From the NCBI GenBank assembly GCA_023431185.1, contig JAEYXS010000076.1:62001-126000 (forward strand): a stretch of 64,000 bases of DNA. The letters are read 5' to 3'. The DNA is from Verrucomicrobiota bacterium (GTDB lineage Bacteria > Verrucomicrobiota > Verrucomicrobiia > Limisphaerales > JAEYXS01). Below the pieces are notes generated by a model. That model had not been told where the DNA came from. It saw only the letters and a program-made list of their open reading frames with translations, and made no database searches. The position numbers and the translations under genes are program-made. Positions 15,001 to 30,000 of the stretch are shown here, piece after piece; within the stretch, counting starts at the first letter, position 1; each line of letters begins with the position of its first letter.

Positions 15001-18000
15001 GGCCGTGGTATTGATCTGCAACACACCCTTGCCATAGATGAAGATGCCATACTGCTCCAGCATGGTGAGATTCGTCTCCACCGTGGCCACGCCCCAGAAC
15101 TGCGGCGTATCGCTGATGGTGCCGCTCATGTCGAGGATGAAGCGGCCTGCCGTTGCACCCACTGTGCCCAGCTTGTAAACCTTCAACTGACCAACGAATT
15201 CCAGCGTGAATACGGTCCGAACATAATCGATTTCCAGCGTCACCTTGGCGGTGAGCGAGATCAGCGGCTCATCCAGGAAATCACCCAGTCGCAGCTCAAT
15301 GCCGCCGGACAGTTCGATGTAGAAGTTGCTCGCCTGCGTGATGAGCTTCACCGTCTGGGTCGAGGCCACACCCGTATTGCCCGCCGAATCCTGCCAGCTG
15401 CCGGCGATCATCGTCACCGTGAGCGTGCCCGTATCCAGCAGCCCGCTGTAGCTGTAGCGGAAGGTGTTCGTATCACCCTGACGCACAGGCGTACCGTTCA
15501 GGACGACGTTCTCACCGTTCGCACCTGTCAACGTGAACTCTTGTGCTGAGTCGAGGATTGAGGCCAGATCCAGCGTCGCACCATTTGTCGGATTAAAGGT
15601 GATGTCGATGTAGCTCTTCGTGTTGAGCGCTTCGCGATCGACGCGTTCACCTGCCATCGGGTTCGTCAAACCAGCCGTGGCCACTTGAACCGTGAAGCTC
15701 TCCGTGGCTGCCAAGTTTGCCAGACCACTATTATCGCTCCATGAGTTGGAATTGTAATCGATCGTGTATTCACCAGCGGACAGGCTGCCCGTGAAGGCGT
15801 AACGATACGTATCGGTCGTGCCCACGCGCTGTGGAGTGCCCAAGCTCAGGATCGTGCCCGCTGCATCCTTCAACGTGAACTCGTCACCGCCAATGCTCGT
15901 ATGATCCAGCACACGGCCTGAGGACGGACGGAAGGTGATCTCCAGATAGCCCTGACCATTGATGACCTCGCGACCCACCGTGCCGTTCGCCGTCGGATTT
16001 ACCACCGTGGCGGTGCTGCCTTGCACAGTGAACTTCTGGCTGAAGGCCAGGTTGTTGCTGAGATTGCCTGTCGTGTCACCAGTGTTCTTCCAGGTGCCAG
16101 CGACGAAATCCACGCTCACATCACCCATGGCAAATCCCGCTGCGCCCGTAGTCAAATAGTAGCGGAAGGTGGTTCCACTCAGCTTGGTCGGTGCCCCGTT
16201 CACCGTCACCCCTGCAGCGCCCGCACCTGTCAGGGCGAATTCGGCGTTAGAATCAAGGATGGTGCTCTCATCCAACGTCCCACCATTCGTAGCCTTGAAG
16301 GTGACATCGATGTAGCTGCGCGTATTGGTCGCGGACTGGTTGCCCAACGCCACTGTCGCCCCGCCCTGCGTGCCCGTCGTGACCGAACCGCTCGGCGTCG
16401 TGGTATAGCCCCATGAATTGGCCAGATAGGTCAAGGTCACTGTGCCTTCGGATGCATAAATGCCGTTCAGCCAGTAGCGGAAGCGCATCGTGCCCGTGGT
16501 CGGATCAGTCAGACGCACCGGAGCCTGTGCCCCATCCAGCGTAATACTGCCGATGCCACTGCCCGTCAGTGTGAACTCTGGATTGAGGTCCGTGATGGTC
16601 GCCACATCAAACGCCAGACCGGTCGGAGCGACGAAGTCCACATCGATATAGTTGCGGTTGTTCAACACATGGATGTCGATGCTGCCATTAACACCCGGGC
16701 TGGTGATCATCGCCGTGGCACCATCCACATAGAAGGACAGTGTGCTGACCGTGCTCGAAGCACCCGTGGTGACGTTGCCATCCACCGTGACATCCGCATT
16801 CTTGAAGCCGCCCGCCGTGAACTGTACCTGCACCTCGCCCCGCGGGAAGGTGAAATTGCTCTGCGTGATGATATAACGGAAGCGGGTCACGCCTTCGCGC
16901 TGGATGGCGCGGATCAAAGCTTCTTCTGCCGTGCGACCATTCAGATCATCGCTCGTCGGCACCAACTGCTGGGTCACCATGGAGCCGTCATCACCCACTG
17001 AGGTCACGATGGCCACTGGTGTGCCATCCACCGCGATCGTCTGGCCATTGATGACTAGGTTGAACTCAGCCGCCGAATCCAAGATGGAGGTCAGGTCAAG
17101 ATTCGCACCCGAGGCAGGCGTATAAACGATGTCGATGTAAGGCTTGCCGGTATGCGTGGTGCCCGTATGGGTCGTCACCGTGGCAGTGCGACCATTGATG
17201 AGCGCATAATCGATCCGGCCATCCGCCGCCGGATCAGCCAGCCCGGCCACCGAAGTGGTCAGTGCCGCGATACCCGCATCCGGATCGACCACTTCAAACA
17301 TGACATCTTCACCCGAGGCATTCTTAAAGCCCATCTTGAATTTGCCATATAGCGTCAGCAGACGGATCTGATCCGGAATGTCGGCCAGGAACAACACTGT
17401 GAAGCTGCCCGAGCCAAGCTTCGAGAAATCCGCATACAGTTTGCCGCTGATGCTGATCTGATCACCTGCGAAGTTCAGTTTGCCCATGACCATGAACTTG
17501 CCATCAGTGCTGAACTTCACGGTCACCACACCGTTGAACACATACTGTGAGGTGAAGATGGTGTAGATCTTCGCACTGCCTGTGATCGTCATCGGCGCCG
17601 TGAAGGCCGCACCAAATCCGCCCATGCTCGGGTTGGCTTTGATCGCCTTATATTGCGTCACTACCTGCTGCTTGATGGATGTCAGCCAGGAACTCGCCGT
17701 CATGTTCGTCGGGTTGCCGAAGGCTGGATCACGCAATTGCATCGGGTCTTCAATCGACGGCAGGCTCTTGAAGAATTCAACGCCGCCGGCGAAGTCGTTC
17801 ATCGCCAGACCAGTCGTTGTCGGATCCAGCACCAAGCCCGGTTCCGGCAGTGAGGCGCTGATGAACACCCCGAGCGGTCCCAATTCCGAAAGCCCCATCT
17901 GGATGGTGAAGCCACCAACGCCCGGGAACTTGAAGCCGCCTTGCAGCCCCAGGAAGAACACGCGATCAGCCACCGGAGTGGTTGAATCAAATAGATCAAT

Positions 18001-21000
18001 CATGTCCCCGTTGCTGTTCAGCTTCATGATGCCGCCGATCAACGTACCTTCGACTTCACCGCCGAACATCTTGCCCTTCACCCCGATACCAATCGAAGCG
18101 ATATCCACAATCGGGAACTTGCCTTCAAACAGCAGCGTCGGACTGATCTTGACACCTTCGATCGCACCCGAGAACTCCATGCCCTTCAAACCATGCAGAC
18201 CTTCCACACTGACCGACAATGTGAGCAGGAAGTCACCCGGATTGTTCTCAATGTCTGCCCATTCGATACCGATGGCATTGATACGGATCGGCAACCAGCT
18301 AGGCCATTTGAAGCTGTCACCGGTCGAGGAGCCAATGCCCAGGATGACCGCGAAGCCCGGCTTGGCTTTGAAGGAACCATCTCCCATGAAGGCGAAGTTG
18401 CGGGCTTCACCGCTCAGCGACAGGCCGCCGATGTTCACCTTGGCACCCAGCGAAGCGAAGGAAACCAGTTCTTCATCATCCGCCGCCCCCGTGTTCAACA
18501 TGAAATCCTTCGCCGTGAGCGTCAGGAAGCTGCTCAGATTGATGGCCAGCGTATCAATCTTGAATTTGAACGCATCCACCTTGCCGTTGCTGAAGGTCAA
18601 TTCAGCGCGTAAGGCCTCAGTGTTCTGCGTGCCGTTCGAGTTCAGGTCATCGGCAGTCGTGCGGTCGGTGATCGAGGCGCTGATCGGCTTGCCCGGGAAG
18701 AACTGGGCGCCACCGGAGGCGAAGTAGATCGAACCGTTGAACACCAGCGGATTCTCCGCATCGAAGTTCACCTCGAAATTCGTCACACCCACGCGGATGT
18801 CATCCAGCACCAGTATGCTGCCGAAGCGAATCTTGCCATCCCCACCACCAGTCTGAGTGCTGGTCAGCGCGTTGCCAGTAGCCGGAGGCGTCACTCCGCC
18901 GTATTGCAGTTCAGCCTGACCTAAGGTGAAGCCGTTCATGCGTACGATCAGGCCCGGGATTAGCGCATTATTCGGATCGGACGGATTCGTATCGAACGGA
19001 GAGATGCTGCCCTTCAAATTGATGGCCGGGAAGGTCACGGAGGCGGAATCGATCCGCACAATCTCCTGACTGCGATGGATCAACTGATTCTTGACCCCGG
19101 TGGCGGGATCCACACCAGCCGCCGGATCATACTTGATCGTGATGCCGGTAGCTTCGATCTTCACCACGTTCGGCACGTTGATCTCCAAGCCAGCCACGCT
19201 GAAGCTGAACTTGCCCGGCACATCCACGCGGAAGTTGCCGCTCAACAGCCCGAACACATCCACGCCGATGTCGAACGTGCCCAAAACTCCAGTCAATTCA
19301 GCCGTGATGCCACTGTTGGATTGCTGTGTGGAGGTCGTCGGTGCACCACCTGTGCCCGTCGTTGCGCCGCCGAAGGCAAGACCGGCGCGGTTCACACCGA
19401 TGCCGATGGTCAGATAGAGCAGGCCGTCCTTGAAGGACATGCCGGCAATGGTGATCATCGGACCCTGCAAAGTGATCGGACCGAGCGCGATCGAGTTGGT
19501 CGCCGCCACTGCACCGGCGGCATCCGGATTGATCGTGAACTTCTCGGTCTTGATGTCGTTCTGCGTCAGAGCCGTCGTGCGGAAGCTGTTCGCCCGGAAG
19601 TTCACCTGCACCTCGCCCGTAGCGAAGAGGCCGATGGTGTTGGCCGTGTTCTTGTCCTTCAGGAAGTAACGGTACGTCGTGCCGGAGATCAGCACCGGTG
19701 AGCCCACCAGCATCGGCGTGCCATTCGCATTCAACGCCACATCCGCGATGCCTGCACCCGTAAGTGTGAACTCATCACCCGTGATGGAGAGTTTGTCGAT
19801 CGGGCTGCCATCGCGTGTAACGAACGTGACATCGAGGTAACCGCCCGCATTGAACTGCGCCAGCGTGACCGCCGCACCATTGACCGGGTTCGCAAGCTGG
19901 GCCGTCGGACCAGGCTGCGGCAGCGTGCCCTGCAAGTTCGGCGTGGTCGCGAAGAAGTATTGCAACGAACCCATGTTGTTCGTGCCACGGGTATCGGCCC
20001 AAGTGTTCGCCAGGAACTCGATGGCTACATCGCCATTCTGCGTGATGTTGCCGGTGAACGTATAGCGGTAGGTGTTCACACCCACCTTCGTCGGTGTGCC
20101 GTTCACCGTCAGACCGGATGGCAGACCGTTCACGAGGATGTTAAATTCCTGCGCGACATCCAAGATTGAGGTCTCGTTCAGGCCCACCCCGTTCACATCC
20201 TCGAACAGCACGTCGATATAGCGACGGTTGTTCAATTCTGTGCGGTTCACCACCTGGCCCGAGTAAGGATTGGCCAGTTCAGCGGTCGGGAAGAGGATCT
20301 GTGAACGCGGAGTCGAGCCGAGCTGGGCTCCAATACCGAACAGGGAGAAGCCGTTCAACGTGAAGGTGTTCAGCTTGAAGCCGTCCGGCCCACCGATGCT
20401 GAAGCTCGCACTGCCACCGATGCTGAACACTTCCTCGCCTTCGACCTTGATGATCACCGACGCGCTCGCGATGTTCACCATCACCAAGCCGCTGGGCTTC
20501 TTGGTGAAGGACACCGTGCCGCCGATCGTCAGCACATCACCGATCTGGAAATTGATGGAGCCGGTGAACCGCGTGACCGTCTCGCCCGAGGTGAAGACGA
20601 CTTGCACCGTCTTCGGTGCGCCGCTGGTCGCCGGGATGGTCAGCGTGCGGTTGATAGCCTGGCCGGAGGTATTGATGTCCACCACTGCCCTGCCCGTCAC
20701 CACCAGACCATCCAGACCGATGAGAGCGATGTCACCCTCCGCATGCAGCGCATAGAGACCGCCCGAGAAGCGGATCAAGCCGATCTTAGCATTCGTAAGC
20801 GCCACACCCACCGCATCCGGATTCAGCACACCCTTGCTGAGTTCGTAAGGCCCTTGACCGAGGAAGATTGTGATGCCTTCACCGGCAAAGCTGCCATCCG
20901 GGTTGAAGACGATGCTGCCATGAATCGTGACGAAGTTGCCGATGTTCAACTCCAGGTCCTCGGCGAACACCCGTACGCCCTGCTCTGCCGCCGTGAACCG

Positions 21001-24000
21001 GATCACGATATCCTTGCCGTTGACCGTGATGGTTTCATCCACCGCCACACCGGTCGTGTTGATCGCCACACCCACCGTCGCACCGACCGAGAAGCCCGGG
21101 ATATCTACCGCCGCCGTTCCGCCCACGATACCCGCCACACCGGTCGGCATGAACACCAGTGCCGCCGTGACATTGCTGATCTCCAGGCCGTCACCGAACC
21201 CAGTAAAGCTCACATCCGACAGGGCCAACCGGGTAATCTTCACATTCGTACCCTTGCGCGTGACCTGATCGAAATAGAAGTCGCCAGTCAGCGTGTAAGT
21301 CGTACCACCCGCCGTGAACGTCACCACGATGTCATACGCCGTGACGCGCACATACGGACCAGCCGGCAACACCATGTTGATCGTCGTGCCGCCGACCACG
21401 AAGGTCTGATTGACCGCCGTCGGGATTGTGTTGATGGCCAGCGTGAACGTGGTGTTGAAACTGAAGCCCTGAACTGTTGCGTTGAACGGCAGGCTGATCT
21501 GGCCCGCCATGCCTTGCGGCGTGACGAGCAGCGAGCCACTGCCACCTGTGAAGGAAACTATTGTCTGACCGTCACTCTGCAGCGAGAAGCCCAAGTTCGC
21601 CGCCGCCACCCGGACCACCTTCGCACCACCCGTGGTCGTCAGTTGCTGGAAGACGAAATCACCCGTCAGCGTCAGACCTTCCACCGTCAGTGCGATGCCA
21701 GTGCCCGACACTTCGATGAACGGACCAGCGGGCAGCACCATATTGATCGTCGAGCTGCCCACCGTGAACTGTTCATTCACCGCCACCGTCGTGTTGTTTA
21801 TCTTCAAGCCGAACGTGCCCACGAAGCTCACACCCGGAATGTTCTGCACCGTCACCGTAGCGGAGAGCTGACCCGCCAGACCATCCGGCGTGATGAGGAA
21901 TGAACCCGTACCATTGCTCACCACCACAAATTCCGTCGTGCCATCACCCAGGCCCAGGCGCACATTGGCGACCGCCACGCGAACCACATTGCGGGTCACA
22001 CCGCCCTTGGTGGAAGTGATCTTCTCGAAGGCGAAATCACCTTGCAGCGTCTGGCCCATGATGCCCATCGAGATGTTCGTGCCGCTAATGCGCAGGTAAG
22101 GCCCGGCCACCAGATTCATCGTCACCGTCTCGCCACCGACCTCGAAAGTCTCATTGATCGCACTGTTGGTGTTGTTGACCGCCACACCGAACGTTCCGGT
22201 GAAGGTCACACCCGGCACATTCAAGGTCACTGTGCCGCTGAACGTACCAGCCAGACCCGCTGGCGTGATCAGCAAAGCACCTTCACCTTCCGTCAGCGAA
22301 ACAAAGTCCGTCGTTCCGTCACCAATGCGCAGCTCGATCTCCGTAGCGATGACCTTCACCGTCTTGCGATCATCCGCCGTTCCCAATGTACCATCCGTGC
22401 CTGCCGTCGTGGCCTGCTCGAAGGCGAAGTTGCCCCGCAGCGTCTGGCCCGCGATGCCCAAGCTCACATCCACACCTTCCACGCGCAGATAAGGACCGGC
22501 TGGCAGATTCAACTGCACCGTGTCATCACCCACCGCAAAGGTCTGGTTCACGGCGGCAGTCGTATTATTGATCGCCAAGCTGAAGGTGCCGCTGAAGTCC
22601 ACACCCGGCACATTCAGGGTCACCGTACCGCTCACCTTGCCCGCCATGCCCGCGCTGGTGATGAGGAACGCGCCAGAACCATTGCTCAAGGTCACGAACG
22701 CCGTCGTGCCATCACCCAAGCTCAGCGAGACATTCGTGGCCGCTATGCGGATGACGGAGGTCGGCGTCGTGCCGGTGGTCGTGATCTTCTCGAAGGCGAA
22801 GTTGCCACCCAGCGTCTGGCCGAACACGCTCAGGTCCACACCCAAGGCTTCCACGCGCAGATACGGCCCCTTCGGCAGGCTCAGGTTGATCGTCTCGGTG
22901 CCGATCGTGAAGTTCTCATTCACCACCAGGTTGGTGTTGTTGATGGACACCTTCACCGTGGCCGACAGTGAAACTTGCGGGATGTTCGTCAGTGCCATCG
23001 TCGCGCTCACCTGACCGGCCAGACCGGCTTGATTGATGAGGAACGTGCCCTGGCCACCGCTCACCACCACGTAATCCGTTGTGCCATCACCCAGCTTCAA
23101 GCCCACATTATTGAAGGCCACCTTGACCACCTTCACCCCACCCGGCTTGGTGATCTGCTCGAAGGCGATGTCACCCGTCAGACTCTGGCCCGCCACCGAG
23201 AGGACGATGTTCAGGCCTTCCACGCGGATATACGGTCCGGCCACCAGATTCATCGTGATATCCGTGCCACCCACATTGAACGTCTCATTCACCGCGGCAT
23301 TCGTGTTGTTGATGCTGACACTCAGCGTGCCGCTCAACGTGACACCTGGGATGTTCAGGCTGATCGTGCCGCTCAACTGACCGGCGATGCCCGTCGGGGT
23401 GATAAGGAACGTACCCTGACCGTTGTTCAGACTGACGAATTCCGTCGTGCCATCACCCAAGCCCAAGTGGATGTCGCTCGCGGCGATCTTGATGATCTTC
23501 GCACCGCCCGCCTTCGTGATCTGCTCGAAGCTGAAATTACCACTCAGGGTCTGGCCTGCCACCGTCAGCGCGATGTTGTTGCCTTCCACGCGCACATACG
23601 GACCGGCCTGCACATCCAGCGTCACCGTCTCGCCACCGACCGTGAACGACTCGTTCACCGCCTTGTTCGTGTTGTTGATGACCAGCTTGAAGTTGCCCAC
23701 GAACGAGATGTCCGCCGGGAGGTTCAGGCCCACATCCGCGCTCAGCGTGCCCGCCATACCCGTCGGGTCGATCACGAACAGGCCCGTGCCGTTCGTCACA
23801 TTCACCACGCCGCCCAGTGACAAACTGATGTTCGTCGCGGCGATCGTCGTCTTCTTCGCACCTGTGGCGGATTGAGAAGATTCGATGGCGAAGTTGCCGC
23901 TCAAAGTCTGGCCCGCGACCGTAAGGGAGATGTTCTCACCGCTGATGCGGAAGAACGGTCCCTTCTGCAGGCTGATCGTGAAGCTCGTGCCACCCACCGA

Positions 24001-27000
24001 GAAGGTCTGGTTCACCGGCAGGTTCGTGTTGTTGATGCTGAGCTTCAACGCGCCGCTGAAGCTGACGCCGCCGAAGTTCAGGCTGGTGCCGATGCTGATC
24101 TCACCCGCGAGACCTGCCGCCGTGATGACAAAGCCGCCCGTCGGGATCGTCAGGCTGATGCCGCCCAAGTTCAGGCTTACGTTCGCGATGGCCAGCGTCA
24201 CCACGCTCGTGCCATCGGACTTGGTCAGTTTCTCGAAGGCGACGCTGCCCGTCAGCGTCTGGCCCGCGATGCTCAAGGTGATGTTCGAACCTTCGAAGCG
24301 GAAGTAAGGACCGGCCGGCAGATTGATCGTGTAGTTGTTGCTGCCGACCGAGAACGATTGATTCACCGCCGTGTTGGTGTTGTTGATGGCCACCTGCAAG
24401 GTGCCCGTCAGCGTCACCCCCGGGATGTTCACGCCCACCGTGCCGGAGACTGTGCCCGCCAATCCCGCTGTGGTCACCACGAAGAGCGCCGTGCCACCGC
24501 TGATGGTCACGAAGTCCGTCGTGCCATCGCCCAGACCCACGCTCACATTCGCGGCGGCAATCTTCAGCACATTGCCACCGGCCGTCGTCGCCTGCTCGAA
24601 GCTGAAATCACCACTCAGGCGTTGGCCGGCCACTTTCATCTGGATGCCCGTGCCTTCCACCCGGATATAAGGACCCGCAGGCAGGCTCAACGTCACATTG
24701 TCCGTACCCACCTTGAACGACTCGTTCACCGCCGCGTTCGTCTTGTTGATGGCCACACTGAATGTGCCCTCGAACTCAACCGCACCACCCGGGATATTCA
24801 CGTTCACCGTGCCGCCGAGCTTGCCCGCGAGACCTGTGCTCTTGATGACAAACGCGCCGCTACCATTCGTCAGCGCAACAATGCCACCCGCCAGGCTCAG
24901 GTTGATGTTGGTCGCCACGATCTTCGTGATCTTCGGCGGCACCCCTGCTCCGACGGCCAATCCGTTATACTGCTCAAAGGCGAAGTTACCGGTCAGGACC
25001 TGACCAGCGATATCCAAGCTGATGTTCAAGCCCTCAACCTTGATGTAAGGTCCGGCTTGCAGCGTCACCGGTGTCGCACCCGGCAAGGTCACTGCTGCAT
25101 TGGTCGTGTTCAGGGCCAGGTTGAACGTGCCCGTGAAGTTCACTCCCGGGATATTCATCGTGACCGTCGCACCCAGTACACCTGCCAGGCCGCCGTTCAT
25201 CACGCGGAATACACCGCCGCCATTCGTGATCGACACATAATCCGTGGTGCCATCACCGAAGCCCATCTCGACGTTGCTCGCCGTGATGGTCATGATCTTC
25301 TGCGCTCCGACCGTCTCCTGGCTGAAGCTGAAATCACCGCTCAACGTCTGACCGGCGACTTCCAGATCCAGCGAACCACCAAAGCTCACTTCACCCGCCG
25401 CCACATTCACCGTCACACTGCCAGCACTGCCACCCGGAATCGTGATGGTGCGGTTGATATTGCCACCCGTGTTGTTGAAGCGGATGACTGCACTGCCGGA
25501 CACGCTCACACCGGAGATGCCCAGCAATTCCACATCACCTTCCGCATACAGCGCGTAGGTCGTCGTGGCACCGGTCACCTTGATGAGGCCGAATTTCGCA
25601 TTGCTCAACAGGAAGCCGCGGGCGGTCGGATTCTTCGTGCCGTCCTCGAGGATGGCCGGGCCATCACCCAGGAAGATGCTCGCATTGACCGCCCCGAGTT
25701 CATCGCCATTGAAGGTGAACGAACCTTCGATCACCACGAAGCCGCCGATGTTCAGGCTCAGGTCACCGTAGAAGCTGAACGTGTCCGCACCCGTCGCAAA
25801 CTTGATCTCCAGCGTATTGCCACCCAGCGTGATGGTCTCGTCCACCGCCAGCTTGGACTTGTTGACGCGCAGACCGAAGCTGCCGCCCACACCCACACCA
25901 CCGGCCGAGATGGACGCCTTGCCGGAGACATAACCGGCGATACCACCCGACCCGGCCACCAGCGGATCCGCCGGCATGATGACGAAGGCACCTTCACCAT
26001 CCGTGAGACCTTGGCCATCGAACGTGACACTCACATTCGCCAGCGCAATGCGCGTGACCTTCGTGCCGTTCGTCTTCGTGGTCTGATCGAACGCGAAATC
26101 ACCGGCGATCACCGGACCACCACCGCCACCGATCGAAAGATTTGCCCCCAGCACCACCACTTGTAGATACGGACCGGCGGGCACATCCAGCACCACCGTG
26201 TTACCGCCGACCACGAAGGAGGTATCCACCGCCACCGTTGTCGTATTGATGCGCAACTGGATCGAGCTACCGCTGATGCTGATGCCCGGCACATTGAAGC
26301 TGACATTGTTCAACGTCAGGCTGGCGGCGAGGCCCAGTTTGTTCACGAGGAACGCACCCGAACCGCCATTCACCGTCACAAAGTCCGTACCGTTCGCACC
26401 GATGCGCAGGCTCAGGTTGCTCAGGGCGATGGAGACGCGGGATTCATCATCCGTCGTGTTCATCACGCCATCCACACCGGCGGACTTCACCTGTTCGATG
26501 AGGAAGGAAGCCGTCAGACGCTGGCCAAGGATGTCCAAGGTCACCGGCGAATCGATGCCACCCTCGAACCGCAGGAACGGACCGACACCCAAGTTCAACG
26601 TCTTGGTCGTGCCACCGAAGGTGATCTTGTGCGTCACCGCCGAAGTCGTGTTGTTGATCTGCAACTTGAACGAGCCGTTGAAGGACACGTTCGGGATGTC
26701 CATGATCACCGTGCCACCCAACTCACCCGCCATCTGACCGTTCTTGATGACGAACAAGCCTTCGCCATTCGTCAGGCGGACAAAGTTCGTCGTGCCATCA
26801 CCCAGACCCAGTTCGACATTTGAAGCCGCTAGCACCAGCACACTCTGGTCATCCGTGTTACCCGCGATGTTGTCCGGTCCGAAGTTCTTGCTCTGCTCGA
26901 AAGCGAAGTTACCCGTCAACGTCTGGCCCACGATGGAGAGCGACAAGTTGATGCCTTCGACACGGACGTAAGGACCGGCCGGGAGATCCAGCACGATCGT

Positions 27001-30000
27001 CTCACCCGCCACCACGAAGGTCTCGTTCACCGCTGCCGTCGTGTTGTTGATCTTCACCGACAACTCACCGCTCAAGGCCACACCCGGCAGGTTCACCGCC
27101 ACGTTGCCACTCACCGTGCCCGCCATGCCCGTGCTGCCCAACGTGAAGAAGCCCTCGCCTTCCGTGATTGCCACGACTGCGTTGCTGCCATCACCCAAGG
27201 TCAGGCTCACATTCGTCGCACCGACCCGCACCACTTTCACCCCGCCGGTCTTCGTGATTTGCTCGAAGGCGAAATCGCCCGTCAATGTCTGGCCCGCGAC
27301 CGTCAGGCGGATGCCCTCGCCCGAGACGCGCAGGTAAGGTCCGGCCGGCAGGCTCAGCGCCACCAGCGACGTGCCCACCATCATCGATTCGCTCACTGCC
27401 GCCGTCGTGTTGTTGATCTGGACCGTGAACGAACCGGCGAACTGCACCGAAGGACCGGCGTTGATGCCCACCGTCGCCGAGAGTGAACCGGCGATGCCCG
27501 CCGTGGTCACCACGAAGAAGCCCGTGCCACCGCTCACCGTCACCACTGCCGGGCTGCCGCCACCGAGTTGCAGCGAGACATCGCTTGCACCGATCCGCAC
27601 CAGCTTCTCACCGTTCGTCTTGGTGATCTGCTCGATCGCGAAATTGCCGGTCAGGGTCTGGCCCATCACCGAGAGCGTGACATTATTACCTTCCACGCGC
27701 AGATAAGGCCCGGCCGGGAGATTCAGTGAGATGCTTGTTCCACCCACGCTGAACGTCTCATTCACCGCCGCCGTCGTGTTGTTGATTCGGATGCCGAAGG
27801 TGCCGCTGAAGGTCACATTCGGCACATTCACCGCGACCGTTGCATCCAACGAACCAGCCAGGCCAGCCGCCGTGATGAGGAATGCACCCGTGCCATTCGT
27901 CACGCTGACCACCGGCGTCGAGCCACCCAGTGCGATCGTCACATTCGCCACGGCCACCTTCACGACCTTCGTGCCGTTGGTCTTAGTGGCCTGCTCAAAG
28001 CTGAAATCACCGCTCAAGGTCTGGCCGAGGATGTTCAGGCTGATGCCCGTGCCCTCGAAGCGCAGATACGGACCGGCCGGGAGAATCAGCGCGATGTTCG
28101 TCGAACCCACGCGGATGGTCTGGTTGATCGCCGTATTCGTGTTGTTGATCTTCAGGCTCAAGTTGCCCGTCAGCGTCACACCCGGGATGTTCACACCCAC
28201 CGTGCCGCTCAATTGACCGGCCATGCCTTGCGGCGTCAGCAGGAAGGAACCCTGGCCGTTCGTCAGGCTCAGATAAGTGTTCGTGCCGTCACCCAGCAGG
28301 AACTGGACATTGTTCGCACCCAAGCGGATGACCTTCGTCGGCACCGTGCCCGTCGTGCTGACCTGCTCGAAGGCGAAATCACCGCTCAAAGTCTGACCGA
28401 AGAGGCTCAGTTGCAGGTTCAGACCTTCGATGCGCAGATACGGACCGGCGGGCATATCCACCGTCACCGTCGTGCCCGCCAGCGTGAAGCTCTGGTTCAC
28501 CGCGGCGTTGGTGTTATTGATCGACAGGCTGAAGCTGCCCGTGAACGTCACACCCGGAATGTTGATGCCCACATCACCATTGATCTGGCCAGCCAGACCC
28601 GCCGTCGTCAGGAGCAAGGCGCCTTCACCGTTAGTGATGCTGACGTAAGTCGTCGTGCCATCACCCAAGCTCAGATGAACACCCGTCGCCACTACGGTGG
28701 TAAGGGTTTCATTCGCTGGATTCGTGACCTGCTCGAAGGCAAAGTTACCGCCCAAGGTCTGACCCGCGATGGTCAGACTGACATTCTCACCGCTGACGCG
28801 CAGGTAAGGCCCGGCCACGAGATTCAAGCTCACCGTTTCACCCGCAACGCTGATCGTTTCATTCACGGCCACCAAGGTCGTGTTGATCGCGATGCCAAAG
28901 TTACCGGTGAACGTCACACCTGGCACATTCACTCCCACCGTGCCGCCCAAGGTACCCGCGAGACCCGTCGGCGCGATCAGGAACGCGCCGCTCGCTTCCG
29001 TCACGCTCACCGCTCCGCCACCAAGGCTCAGATTGACATGCGTCGCCGCGATGCGGATCGATCCCGCCGCTGCTCCAGTGGTCACCTTCTCGAACGCAAA
29101 GTTACCCGTCAGTGTCTGGCCCAGCACGTTGAGCGATAGGTTCGTGCCCTGGAAGCTCGTCACCATCGCCGTGGTCGTGAACTGCACCTGGATGGCGTCC
29201 TCGGAGCTGTTCGGGATGGTCAATGTCTCATTGACCGTCAAACCGGAGGTGTTCACGCGTACCGTCGCATTGCCGCTGAAGCTGAAGCCCTGGACACCGA
29301 TGATCTCGATCGTGCCCGTCGCCACCATCGCGAACGTGCCATCCGCAAACTTGATCAGGCCGATGCGGGCATTGCGCAGTAGCACACCCGTAGCCAGCGG
29401 GTTCAACTCACCATTCGCCTGCTTCACCGGGCCCTGGCCGAGGAATACCAGCAGTTCTGTGCCCGCAAACACATCCTTGCCACCGCTGCTGCTGAAGCTG
29501 ACGTTGCCCTCGATGGTCACGAAGTTGCCGACGTTGAAGGAAAGATCTTCACCGAAGAACGAGAACAGGTCACCTTCCGCTGTGCCGAACTTCACGTGGA
29601 TCGACTTGGCCCCGACGATGATCGTCTCATCCACTGCTCCGCCCGTCTTGTTGATGCGCAGACCCAGGCGGCCCGCCGCACTCACGCCACCACCAGAGAT
29701 GGCCAGATCACCGGAAAGCACACCCGCGATGCCAGTCGCCATCACGATGATGCCACCCTCGCCGTTCGTCAGACCTTGGCCGCCGAAGCTCACGGCGATG
29801 TTCGCCAGACCGATGCGCGTCAGCTTGGTGCCGTTCGCTTGGGTGATCTGATCGAACGCAAAGTCACCGCTCAGCTCCGGCCCGCCTGCCGCACCGATGC
29901 GCAGAACCGCACCGAGGACTTCCACCCGCACATATGGACCAGCCGGGACATTCACCGTGACCGGCGTGCCCGCGACCAACAAAGTCTCATTTACCGCCAC

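Noticed and set aside
23872..26166. Long plus-strand open frame (764 codons) and many similar ones at 694-2,262, 4,720-6,522, 9,565-11,595 and elsewhere in 1-43 kb
   Set aside because: They lie in the phase opposite the minus-strand giant gene; their translations are Arg/His/Thr-rich and unlike real proteins, while the minus frame gives RTX, PA14 and repeat modules. They are antisense shadows of GC-rich coding DNA.
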